Positions 55,501 to 63,625 of a DNA stretch of 64,000 nucleotides are shown in pieces. Every line of letters starts with the position of its first letter. Position 1 is the stretch's first letter. Location of the stretch: contig NC_086171.1 in the NCBI RefSeq assembly GCF_023053635.1, positions 15,518,006 through 15,582,005 of the forward strand, read 5' to 3'. This DNA is from Elgaria multicarinata webbii. Lineage: Eukaryota; Chordata; Lepidosauria; Squamata; Anguidae. The notes under the pieces are model-generated. The model searched no databases, was not told the origin of the DNA, and saw only the letters and a program-made list of their open reading frames with translations. Position numbers and translations under genes: made by a program.

Positions 55501-58500
55501 TGGTTTCAAGTGCTCACAGTATTTCTTGTCTAGGACTATGCACAGCCAGTGTGTAGAACTCGACAATAAATACTTACTGCCAACATCTCTCTTGCTTTAA
55601 GAAGAGGACACTACTATGTCCTGCTACTTAGAACTAGGAATTCGGGTCACCAAATAAGTTACTAGTTAGTATTTCCTCAGCGAGATTAGTCTGTTCACCC
55701 GCAAAAGGAAATCAGCTTTTCCCTTTTGTCAGTGTTGCTCTTCTTGCACTTTCCCCATTATATGTTGGTGTCAATGAAAACCAATATAACAAACAGTACA
55801 GCGGTGGGTGAGGGTGGGGGGGAGAAAGGGCTCATTTATTTATTTTTTTATTATTTATTTATTACATTTTTATACCGCCCAATAGCTGAAGCTCTCTAGG
55901 CGGTTCACAAAAATTAAAACCATCATAGAATCATAGAACAGCAGAGTTGGAAGGGGCCTACAAGGTCATCAAGTCCAAACCCCCCCCCCCCCCCGGTCAA
56001 TGCAGGAATCCACCCTAAAGCATCCCTCACAGATGGTTGTCCAGCGGCCTCTTGAATGCCTCTAGTGTGGGAGAGCCCGTGTGGGTAACTGATTCCATTG
56101 TCATACTTCTCTAACAGACAGGACCTAACAGTCAGTAAAGGGTTGTTTTAACAATTCTCTAATTTATGTTATATTTACATCTACCCTGCCCTGTACCCAT
56201 TGTTTTCCTTACGTGAGTATGCTCTTGTGTAGGTTTAAAAACAACCATCAATAAATTGTATTGTTCTAACTCTGTATTTTAATCTTATATCAATTTCTTC
56301 TGCGTGGTTTTACCCTGGTTGTGCTTTTTATACTGTATTTTGTAATTGTACTTTTAACCTGTTGGTTGTTTTATTGTGGTTTTAATTTTTGTGAACCGCC
56401 CAGAGAGCTTCAGCTATTGGGCGGTATAAAAATGTAATAAATAAATAAATAAACCAACCAACCAGCCACTTCACTGTGTATACCATCACAAGCAAGGATA
56501 ATGTGTATCTCTACTTGGCAGACTTATGCTCCTTGGGAAGCCACCACGAAGTGAAGTTTCCCCTACAATTGTAAACCTGTCAAAATAGGTACATGTATGG
56601 TCTTTTCACAGGACTATGGGCACCAGTTATTGTTTCTTTCCTAAACTAACTAGGCAAAACACCATGGATGAATTTGTTCTCAAAGAGAGACAGAAATGGC
56701 CATGAGCAAGTAACTCTCAAGACTTACCATCCAGTCCTGTGCTTCTTTACACACAAGTCTTACTGAGCTCAATGGGGCTCACTCCCAGTATGCATTGGAT
56801 TGAAGCCTTAGTTCCCTATGTCTAGTAAGAACCACCTCTTCCACAAGTGTATGAATGAGTAAAATACTGGTGGTGAGACCCTTACCCATTGTAAGCACAT
56901 GTTAAGATGTTTAACACAGAGTAAGCAAACTATCTGCCATTAATGCTGGATGAAGGCCTATGTTACTTAAGTCCTACCACATGCTAGTGTTTTAGAAACC
57001 TTGGTTCAGGCAAGCTACCTTACCTGTAGCTCAATAACATTGAACAAAAAAAAAAGCCGGGCACACTGCACAGGCAGCGAAAGACACAACAGGTTCCTTT
57101 CTTGGTACCAAAAGGAAGATGTAGTTAATAGGAAGAGAAAAACCGTATACCTACCCGAGAGCCCAGCAAACATCAGGGCAGTATATCCATGCTCGTGTTC
57201 GTTGCAGTTTACGTCAGCTCCATGTCGCAACAGGAGTTTGCATACGTCAACTTTCCCTTTGTATGCTGCGTGCATAAGAGGGGTCATGCCGTGCTAATGA
57301 GAGAAGAAACACATGCAAGACTTTTAAAATATCTCAGTTTGTTCTGCTCCAGTGGTACTTAAATACCAATGCACACAGTACCGATTTGCTACATGGGCTG
57401 ACACAAAAAAAGGCAAATTATGGGGAGCTGCTAAAATGAAAAGGTAGCACTCTAAGCATTGTAATTTGATGTTCATTTGGTGACACTGCTGCATGAGAGC
57501 TTTCTTAACTATAGTCCCTCAATGCAATCCAGCTTCTAGCAAACAAACTTGTTTTTCCCTGTTTGCCAGGGAATACCTTTGTATGTATTTAGCATGAATG
57601 ACACTGGGCAAGCTTTTAATGAGAAGGGAGCTAGAGCTATTATTATTATTATTATTATTATTTATTTATATAGCACCATCAATGTACATGGTGCTGTACA
57701 GAGTAGAACAGTAAATAGCAAGACCCTGCCGCATAGGCTTACAATCTAACAAGCTATGATTGCATGCTTTCAATGTAGCAGCTGCAATTCACTTTTCTAA
57801 TACATACTTATGGTAATTCGTATACAGTACTAAGGACTAGCGCATTAAAAGAACGTTTCAGTTTATATTATTTTGTATTAAGAAATATGCCTGGGAGGAC
57901 CATTCGTATATCAGCACATAATAAAGCTCCCTTACATATCTCAGATGAATTAACAATTTAAAGCTAAAGAATTCTCAAACAAGAATACCAAAGATTTCAC
58001 TTTCTAGTAAACCCCCCACCCCCATATTGGTGTGTGCATGTTTTAAGGGAGGAGGATAAGGAACATATCATCAGTTTACAGTGAAGTAGTTAAGCTTTTA
58101 AATCTTATGTAACTATGTAAGAAAGATGAATTCAAACTCCTTGTCCATAAACAAGGAACTGGTTTGTGTTCTATGGAAGGAATCCTATGTACGTTTAGAC
58201 AGAAATAAATCCATGTTGGCTGGGGCATGCTGGGAGTTGTAGGACTCATTTCTGTCTAAACATGCATAGGATTGCAACCTAAAAGGACAGGGGACTGGTA
58301 TTAGAAACCATTGTGGGTTGCTTTAGCCAACAACAGCCTCAAGGACTACTGCCTTTATTTGTTACTACCAATAGACTCATTATCATCATGGATAGGCTTC
58401 ATATCACAGAACTAAGATACATGATCCACGTTCGTGTGGTCTGCACACAGACACACGCACTATTCTGTTGCAGGTTCTCTCTCATCAGGGATGGGCTTTG

Positions 58501-60427
58501 TTTTCCCTACAAGAGCACATTCAAGCATAGCACATTTCATCCCATTTGCTAATTTTGGCAACCATTCACTTAAATGCGAGACGGCAAAGGCCTACCCCTG
58601 GGGACAACTCAAGGGAGGAGATAAAGCAGATGCCTACTCTGGTTTATCTCTATTAGCAGCATCCATTGAGAACCAAGCCTGCTCTGAACTGCACAGCCCA
58701 ATCCTAGGTCTTGGTTCTTAATCCTGGTGAACTGGGATGAAATGTTAGGACCTGGTAGATATCAGTCCCTCTATTATACAGTGAGTAACTTGCAAGCAGA
58801 CATGCTGGCTAGAAGTGCATGTCTGAAAGGTGTATGGGATGGTTTCATGTTGCACCTACCATGTGATGAAAAAGGCTTGAATGTGTATAACGTCACCCCC
58901 ATTTTCATCTCAAGGCTCTGACCATGCAGTCTTAATGAGTTAACATCAAAACCCACACACTTGCTTTTTGTAACATCTTGCATAATGGAGATGCGGAGAT
59001 CACAAAAGCTTGTGTATTTTGGTGGGGAAGTGACCTTGGCCAGTATGGATTTGAGATTTTTTCTTACAGCAAACACCATGGCTTTTGCTTTATATTGTTA
59101 AAACAGTAGTTCCAAATTCAGAAAAAGTGACAAACCACGGCACGATATAAATGGAAGCAGATGCTTCCCATTTCCTCCTTGTGGCCATGCCAGAAGGGGA
59201 GAGGAGCAGGCTTGTACATGTGACATTCAACTATGGCTTAGTGTCTAATATCAGAAATCAGTTTTATCACTATTTATGTGACTCTCATCTTTAGGATTCC
59301 AATGGAAACATTGGTGGACTCCCTCTGGAGGCTATAAGCAGGTAGTGCACGCGCATGTGTGCACAATTTTCTGCCCATAATGGCTATTTACCGTATTTCT
59401 TCAATTCTAAGACACACTTTTCCTCCCATATAAACATCGGAGCTAGGGGTGGCGACAGCCAACAGAAAGCTCTGGCGTGGGCTGGTCCATGAAGTCACGA
59501 AAAGTCGGAAGCGACTGAACGAATAAACAACAACAACAAAAATGGGCTGCAGCTTAGAATTGCGGGTGCGTTTATTATTTCTTAGAATCAAAGCTTTTTT
59601 TCTGTTGGTGGTACAGAAATTAGTGTGCGTCTTACAATCAATGGCATCTTAGAATCGAAGAAATACGGTACTTTTTTTTTTTAAAAAAAATGCTAAATTA
59701 ATTGCTTTCACCCATCACATCTAGTTTGGTCCTAAAACTAGGGCCAGTGTGCTGTAATGATTAGTTCTGGACTGGGAAGACCTGGGTTTCAAGTCACCAC
59801 TCAGCCATGGAAGTTCACTGGGTGACTCTGGGCCAGTCCCTGACTTTCAGCCTAACCTAACAGGATTGGTGTGAGGATAAAATGAAGAGGAGGAGGATCA
59901 CGTATACCACCTTAAGCTCCTTGAAGGCAGGCAGGATACAAACTTAACAAATAAATAAAAATAAAACAAGCCTACTGTGCTAAAAAAAATGGTTAAAGGG
60001 TGCAAGGAGGAACACCCACAGAATCCCCTTTTATATTCAACATTACAGTGAGCCAACTCAGAGTCAAACTACAGATTACATTAAGCATGTAGTTGAAACT
60101 TCGCTCTCTCGCTTTCTTTTACTCTTACGTAAGCACAGCCAGCTCCAATTTGGATCAGGACCACTGTGCTTGGGGGGTGGGAGAGTTAACAAAAGAAAAA
60201 AGTCTCCATTGGAGTGAAATTAAGTTACACAAAAGAGTAAATAAAATTATCAGGCTCAGCTACACACTACGTGATTAGCATAATGTGTAGTTTGGCCCTT
60301 ACACAACAGGCAAGTTTTATATTTTGGAAAGCTGTGCATTTAAGGGGGAGATGGATCTTCATTCCTTTTTGCAGTTTCTTTAGTTGTGGCCTGTGGAGAA
60401 AACCCGATGTTTTAAATAGCAATTCAT

Positions 60428-60464
<37 letters not shown>

Positions 60465-62790
60465 CTGTATGATGCATCATGCATTTATTAAGCCAGCAGG
60501 GCTTTCCAAGACACAATTGCATTAGGATCTTGGCTTCTGTTCTTTGTCCTTTCCAGCAGTTCACTTTGTCCTGTGTTCTTTATGAAAATATTAAAGGGCA
60601 TATATGTAAGAATCATTCAAGCTATGCACTTATTTTTCTTCATGCTGAAAATATAACGCTTTCAAGGCTTTCAAGTGGTGAGAGGAAATGCAGTCACGAG
60701 GCGTTGTATGCGCAGATGACCTACAAAGAAATCAGGTTGTCTAGAGAGGTGATGTTCTCCCTGCTTTGATACATGCCTTACAACTATGGCCTTAGCTAGA
60801 CCTACCTGACAATCCAGGATGGAGGAGGGAAGATCTCGTATCGCGCCTCTGTTTACATGTGAGGCGTGACGACCTCAGGAAGAGAGGCGTTACGCCTGCC
60901 ATTTTTTAATTTTTAAGGGAAGAGGAGCGTACGAACGCTCGTGCGCTAAAGGTAGGTGCTTTCTTAAAAAATAATTTCATTTCCCCACTCCCCCCACCCT
61001 ACCCCCGATGGGCGCAGTGCTCATGAGGAGCTCTGCACCCCGTGTAATCGCGTGGAACCGGGTCAAACCACGGCAATGGGCCACACGTTCCACTTTCTCA
61101 GCCTGAGACCGTGGAAAAAGCAGGCCCAAAGTGAAGGGCTCTATCCCAGGGCAAGGGAAGGGTGATCCCTCCCTGATCCCGGGATCCCCTGTGCATCATG
61201 TGGATGCACAGGGATGATCCTGGGGTTCGCCTCATGATAAAGCCTGGTCTAGCTAAGGCCTATGTTGCCCCCACAACATTACAACCACTCCATCATGGTT
61301 GAGCAAGTGTGATGGAGGGCAACATTTCCCACTTACATCATGAACAAGCCAGTAGCTTTATTGAGTCTTTCCCCCCTAAACTAGAGCCATGGATCTTATA
61401 ATGATCAGAGACTCGCTACTACAGACTCTGCCGAGTTACAGAGCTGAAGCATTTTTTCAGTTATTGCAGCAATGCTGTTGAATATGATTCTAAACACCTG
61501 AGAATCACACTGATGAAGTGGGTTTTATTTCATGGAATTCTATGACTGCAAACATGAGAAGTAGGTTCCCAGTTAAAGTTTAGATTTGAATAGCTCTCTC
61601 AACAAACATTATAGCAACTTCATTTTTTTTTAAAGAAACCCTATAGGGACAACAGCAACAATCTAGTATAAATGGGACATGTGTAACTCATTGACTTTCT
61701 GTTGGATAGTGGCCAATAGCTGCAAGATGTTAGTTTAAAGGCACAAAATGTGCTATGAGATATATTCTCATGAGGAAGTCTATCTATAAATATGTTGGAA
61801 ACTTTCTCTCATAGTAACCCACTTGATAAACTCGCAGTTGATTAAAACAAAGAAAAAGTCAAATAGAAACAACCAGTTACAACTCATTTTAAAACAAACC
61901 ATGTGCTTTTGAAATATCCCATTATGTAATATGCTGCTTTCATTCTTCAATCAGTCATAAGACCCTGGGAAAGTTGAGGTTTGAAATATGTAATTTTAGA
62001 AGATAATAAACAAATTAAGCAAAGAAAAGCTTACGGTAAAAATTAAGGCTGCAATCTTATACACACTTACTTGGAAGTGAGTCCCAGTAAACTCAATGGG
62101 GCTTACTTCTGAGTAGACATGCATAGGATTGCAGTGTAAAGGTTATCAATATTTCAGCTCCAACAAAACCTGCATATCATGTCCTTTTGCCAGGCATGAC
62201 ACATATTACATTATTTCATTTCTAACAGGAAAGAACGAAAAAATTAATAAGGGAAAGGGAAAACACCAATACTGAATGTCAGCTTAACTACTGACATTCT
62301 TAGATGTACTCAATACGAAGACAGAAATCCTATGGACCCAGGAGAACATCCCAGGGACCATAGGACTCTTCAGATTCTTCCCTCTAAGGCCATAGAGAGG
62401 GTAGGGAGAGGCCTGGATATGAGGAATTCTATGGTTTTTCTAGCCCCAGACGCTCATCTAGAGAAAAGAGGACAAAACACAGAGGAATGAAAAGTTAAAA
62501 TTGCCTTTATCACCCCTCCCATAAGGCACTGGACATTCGAAGACTTAGGATTGCGCCCTAAGTTCAGTTCAGGTACTTTCTAATACCAGTATGTTAAAGT
62601 CCTCTTCACAATCCCTTGATGAATATTATTTTGCTCAAGGAAACTTGCCAGCCTTTGAATTTCATGCGTTTCTCAAACTTGACTCTGCCCAATACAGAAG
62701 CTTATTTTTTGTTAACTCTTTTTACCTCATCTAGACAATTCACACGGACATTTTTGCTCCCTAGCAGTCTTGCAGATTCTTCAGTGTTTC
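42611..62790 (-). CDS. ANKMY2: ANKMY2, ankyrin repeat and MYND zinc-finger protein, 9 exons (5' end outside window)
   Basis: Exons on the minus strand, 5' to 3': 62790-62726, 57293-57155, 55073-54975, 53225-53065, 50834-50620, 48573-48438, 45509-45381, 44395-44254 and 42834-42611. All have GT/AG borders and matching phases, giving about 436 residues to a TAA stop. The first coding exon (about 22 residues, starting MVHIKK in mammals) lies beyond 64000. Domains in order: two clear ankyrin repeats ([14 protein letters not shown]-like and [14 protein letters not shown]), a conserved helical middle with [16 protein letters not shown], a complete MYND finger, a charged coiled-coil-like [10 protein letters not shown] segment and an acidic tail. 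MYND and ankyrin modules bind proteins; published work links ANKMY2 to FKBP38, adenylyl cyclase trafficking to cilia and Hedgehog signalling. Identity to the human protein is very high except in the tail. Confidence 0.97.
43430..43570 (+). mobile_element. L2-type LINE 3' tail with (TAAA)n
   Basis: TTTTGTGAACCGCCCAGAGA, GCTTCGGCTATTGGGCGGTA, then about 13 AAAT units (43518-43569). In ANKMY2's last intron. Confidence 0.88.
43660..43965 (-). mobile_element. L2-type LINE C-terminal fragment
   Basis: The minus strand carries [20 protein letters not shown] then [16 protein letters not shown], the LINE C-terminal W-N-S-L block. The rest is a decayed upstream part. Confidence 0.65.
44254..44395 (-). 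CDS. ANKMY2: ANKMY2 coding exon 9 (second half of MYND finger)
   Basis: Encodes [20 protein letters not shown], then [20 protein letters not shown] and QERKQKR plus one base. The remaining four MYND ligands (C, C, H, C) are present, so the finger is complete. The donor GTTGAG is weaker than the others, but it is the only one that keeps phase with the last exon. Confidence 0.94.
44614..44956. mobile_element. hAT-like element related to 25.2 kb
   Basis: Begins CAGGGGTGGGCAACCTTTTG. It shares CAAAGGACAAGTAACCTGCA and CAGCACCAACAGAAGCC with 25215-25503. The right end is decayed. Confidence 0.65.
45033..45280 (-). mobile_element. tRNA-derived SINE
   Basis: The reverse complement has CCAGTGTGGCGTAGCGGCTA, then GGGTTCTAGTCCCCACTC. 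The LINE-like tail at the left reads TTTATTATTGAATTTATATC-CCGCC. It ends 100 bp from ANKMY2 exon 8. Confidence 0.82.
45381..45509 (-). CDS. ANKMY2: ANKMY2 coding exon 8 (first half of MYND finger)
   Basis: Forty-three codons: [40 protein letters not shown] and CKM. It supplies the first four MYND zinc ligands, the cysteines in CTTC and CSVC. Donor GTAAGG. Confidence 0.97.
46517..46868 (+). mobile_element. Bov-B LINE 3' end with 103-codon open frame
   Basis: Plus strand: [60 protein letters not shown] and [13 protein letters not shown], then TGAACGAATAAACAACAACA. The intact frame suggests a fairly young copy. Confidence 0.93.
47943..48095 (-). mobile_element. CR1 LINE 3' end
   Basis: AATCATAGAATAGTAGAGTT, GGAAGGGGCCTATAAGG, GTCCAACCCCCCGCTCAGTG and CTCCAGTTGCCTCTTGAAAG. 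The ATCATAGAAT terminal repeat is diagnostic for CR1. Confidence 0.85.
48110..48246. mobile_element. hAT-like hairpin MITE with perfect 8-bp TSD
   Basis: Ends CAAGACTGGACAACTTGTGG / CCACAAGTTGTCTACCCTTG. CCCTAGAG is duplicated at 48102-48109 and 48247-48254. The interior has the CTACAACTCCCATCA / ATGGGAGTTGTAG arms. Confidence 0.88.
48438..48573 (-). CDS. ANKMY2: ANKMY2 coding exon 7
   Basis: Encodes (S)[40 protein letters not shown] and APVEI, ending in phase 0 at donor GTGAGT. It matches the mammalian protein nearly residue for residue. Confidence 0.97.
49022..49115. mobile_element. Family F hairpin MITE
   Basis: GACGCAATCCTATGCATTGC, then GGAATTGTGGGACTTTTTTC and AACTTGCATAACATTGCAC. Confidence 0.7.
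49191..49621. mobile_element. Harbinger-like MITE, family A relative
   Basis: Ends AGGGCATGTCTAGATGC / TCTAGACATGCCCT. CTG is duplicated at 49188-49190 and 49622-49624. The interior GATATCCCGAGCATCGCCCC and GGGGTCCTGGGAGCAGGGAG parallels the other copies. Confidence 0.78.
50340..50510 (+). mobile_element. LINE 3' tail (second L2/CR1 subtype)
   Basis: TTTGTTTTAGAATTGTATAT, GTACGCTGCCCTGAGATCCT, AGAGTGGGATATAAATG. It has the same architecture as the CCGCCC tails but a different sequence. Confidence 0.6.
50620..50834 (-). CDS. ANKMY2: ANKMY2 coding exon 6
   Basis: Encodes [60 protein letters not shown] and [11 protein letters not shown] plus two bases. This is the conserved all-helical region between ankyrin and MYND. 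Donor GTATGG. A mariner-type element starts 72 bp upstream of it in the preceding intron. Confidence 0.97.
50906..51599. mobile_element. Mariner-type element with CpG-rich cargo, 694 bp
   Basis: Ends CCGTATTTCTTCGATTCTAA / CAATCGAAGAAATACGG flanked by TA. The left 105 bp is itself a complete hairpin, closing at 51009 with CTTAGAATCGAAGAAATACAG. Then follow about 470 bp (51012-51480) of CpG-rich sequence with purine runs and GTGCGCGCGCGTG, and a normal right end starting near 51495. No transposase frame. Confidence 0.7.
51640..52240. other. Intron without recognisable feature
   Basis: ANKMY2 intron between exons 6 and 5; nothing recognised. Confidence 0.55.
52265..53025 (+). mobile_element. 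L2-type LINE 3' end with 178-codon open frame
   Basis: The frame 52276-52812 contains [60 protein letters not shown] and [20 protein letters not shown], the L2 reverse-transcriptase C-terminus. The UTR ends GCACCATGTACATTGATGGT and (AAAT)n. Young enough to keep its frame. Confidence 0.92.
53065..53225 (-). CDS. ANKMY2: ANKMY2 coding exon 5
   Basis: Encodes (G)[40 protein letters not shown] and [13 protein letters not shown]. The [23 protein letters not shown] block is diagnostic for ANKMY2. The exon ends in phase 0 at donor GTATAG. Confidence 0.97.
53533..53838 (-). mobile_element. Sauria-like tRNA SINE
   Basis: The minus strand starts GAGCCTCGTGTGGCGCAGAC and has the B box in GAGTTCGATCCC. 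It continues through GGTCGGTAAAATGAGTACCC and ends with a CTTGCACGAGAGGTTCCTTT-like LINE-derived tail. Characteristic of squamates. Confidence 0.85.
54975..55073 (-). CDS. ANKMY2: ANKMY2 coding exon 4
   Basis: Completes Gly and encodes [20 protein letters not shown] then [12 protein letters not shown], the rest of ankyrin repeat 2 and the start of a third repeat-like unit. Acceptor at 55074-55075, donor GTAAAT. Confidence 0.97.
55145..55310 (-). mobile_element. tRNA-derived SINE, decayed
   Basis: CTGGAGATGCCAGGACCAAA, CTGGGGACCCTTTTGCACGC and ATGCAAAGCAAATATCCTTC match the minus strand of the 37.5-kb SINE family. Confidence 0.6.
55840..55920 (-). mobile_element. L2-type LINE 3' tail
   Basis: TATTTATTTATTACATTTTT, ATACCGCCCAATAGCTGAAG, CTCTCTAGGCGGTTCACAAA. 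It abuts a CR1 end at 55921. Confidence 0.88.
55921..56110 (-). mobile_element. CR1 LINE 3' end
   Basis: CATCATAGAATCATAGAACA, GAGTTGGAAGGGGCCTACAA, a poly-C run (55979-55995), TGCAGGAATCCACCCTAAAG and GGCCTCTTGAATGCC. Confidence 0.88.
56280..56455 (+). mobile_element. L2-type LINE 3' tail
   Basis: GTGGTTTTACCCTGGTTGTG, TTAATTTTTGTGAACCGCCC, AGAGAGCTTCAGCTATTGGG and AATAAATAAATAAATAAACC. Inverted relative to the tail at 55840. Confidence 0.88.
56729..56812. repeat. Short interspersed 'ACTTAC...AATGGG' repeat
   Basis: CAAGTCTTACTGAGCTCAAT then GGGGCTCACTCCCAGTATGC. The same wording occurs at 9299-9384 and 62048-62140 (GAGTCCCAGTAAACTCAATG, AGTAGACATGCATAGGATTG). A very common short squamate palindromic repeat. 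Confidence 0.65.
57155..57293 (-). CDS. ANKMY2: ANKMY2 coding exon 3 (ankyrin repeats)
   Basis: Encodes [40 protein letters not shown] and MFAGLS plus one base. It carries the TPLMHAA and [10 protein letters not shown] core of ankyrin repeat 1 and the start of repeat 2. The donor is GTAGGT. Confidence 0.97.
57638..57752 (-). mobile_element. L2-type LINE 3' tail with (ATT)n
   Basis: ATT units, then TATATAGCACCATCAATGTA, ACAGAGTAGAACAGTAAATA and CCTGCCGCATAGGCTTACAA. Reverse complement of 52920-53020. Confidence 0.85.
58182..58285. mobile_element. Family F hairpin MITE
   Basis: GAATCCTATGTACGTTTAGA, CAGAAATAAATCCATGTTGG, GCTGGGAGTTGTAGGACTCA and AACATGCATAGGATTGCAAC. Confidence 0.75.
59391..59668. 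mobile_element. Mariner-type MITE with Bov-B scrap inside
   Basis: Ends CCGTATTTCTTCAATTCTAA / CTTAGAATCGAAGAAATACGG, flanked by TA. About 100 bp of Bov-B 3' tail (59440-59538, GAGCTAGGGGTGGCGACAGC to GAATAAACAACAACAAC, plus) interrupts it. Confidence 0.82.
59741..59960 (+). mobile_element. tRNA-derived SINE
   Basis: GGGCCAGTGTGCTGTAATGA, CACTCAGCCATGGAAGTTCA, CTGGGTGACTCTGGGCCAG and an A-rich (AAAT)n end. Confidence 0.8.
60433..60460. repeat. (CA)n microsatellite
   Basis: About 14 CA units in ANKMY2's 5'-most intron in the window. Confidence 0.95.
60788..61260. mobile_element. Harbinger-like MITE, family A, 473 bp
   Basis: Ends GGCCTTAGCTAGACC / GGTCTAGCTAAGGCC. TAT is duplicated at 60785-60787 and 61261-61263. 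The interior is CpG-rich and colinear with 7157-7667 and 29609-30113. Confidence 0.88.
61270..62040. other. Intron without recognisable feature
   Basis: AT-rich ANKMY2 intron; nothing recognised. Confidence 0.55.
62726..62790 (-). CDS. ANKMY2: ANKMY2 coding exon 2
   Basis: Acceptor at 62791-62792, donor GTAAAA. It encodes (G)[19 protein letters not shown] then DE. This is the family segment just before the first ankyrin repeat. It starts in phase 1, so one base of its first codon comes from the exon outside the window. Confidence 0.93.
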
Positions 62791-63039
62791 CTAAGGTGGA
62801 AAAAAAGAGTTCATGAAATCTAAGGAATGAAAGAACAAACAGTACAAAGCATAAAACACATTTTCTTTCAAGTTGGTATATACAATTCTCCTCCCTCCAC
62901 CTATATGGTTTTCCTCCTACTTTGATTCTTACAACAGTCCTGTGAGGTAGGTTAGGCCAGCTTTCCCCAATGTGGTGCCGTTCAGATGTTCTGGACTACA
63001 ATTCCCATCAGCCCCAGCCAGCATGGCTAAGGGTCCGCT

Positions 63040-63625
63040 TAGTAAGGCTGCATTTGGTGTACTCTGTCCAGTTCTGGGCACTCCCATTTTAAGATGGCCA
63101 TTGACAAGTTGAAGCGTGTCTAGAGAAGAACAACTAAGATAATGTGGATTTGGAAAACACGCCTTATGAGGAATGGTTGAAAGAGCTGGGCATGTTTAGC
63201 TTGGAAAGAGCAGATTAAGGGGAAGAATGATAGCAGTCTTCAAATATCTGAAAGGCTGCATTGCAGAAGATGGAGCAGAATTGTACTCTGTTGCTCCCAA
63301 GGGCAGGACTAGAACTCACAGGTGGAAATTGCAGGGAAGCAGATTTTGGTTAAACATTAGGAGAAACATCCTACCAGTGAGAACTGTTCATCTGTGGAAC
63401 AGACTGCCTCAGGACATGGTGAACCACCCAGAGAGCTTCGGCTATTGGGCGGTATAAATAAATAAATAAAGGCTGCTGCTTCTTCCCTGGAGGGATTTAA
63501 GCAGAGGCTGGGTGGCCATCTGTCAGGGATGCTGTAGCTGCACCCTGCATTGCAAAGCCTGCATTGAGCAGGGGTTGGACTAGATGATCTCTAAGGTTCC
63601 TTCCAACTCTATAATTCTATGATAG
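63040..63625 (+). mobile_element. CR1 LINE 3' end interrupted by an L2-type tail
   Basis: CTGTCCAGTTCTGGGCACTC, CTTATGAGGAATGGTTGAAA, GAGCTGGGCATGTTTAGC, AAACATTAGGAGAAACATCC, then TTCCTTCCAACTCTATAATTC. At 63419-63470 about 50 bp of GTGAACCACCCAGAGAGCTT and GGCGGTATAAATAAATAAAT are inserted. Confidence 0.88.
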
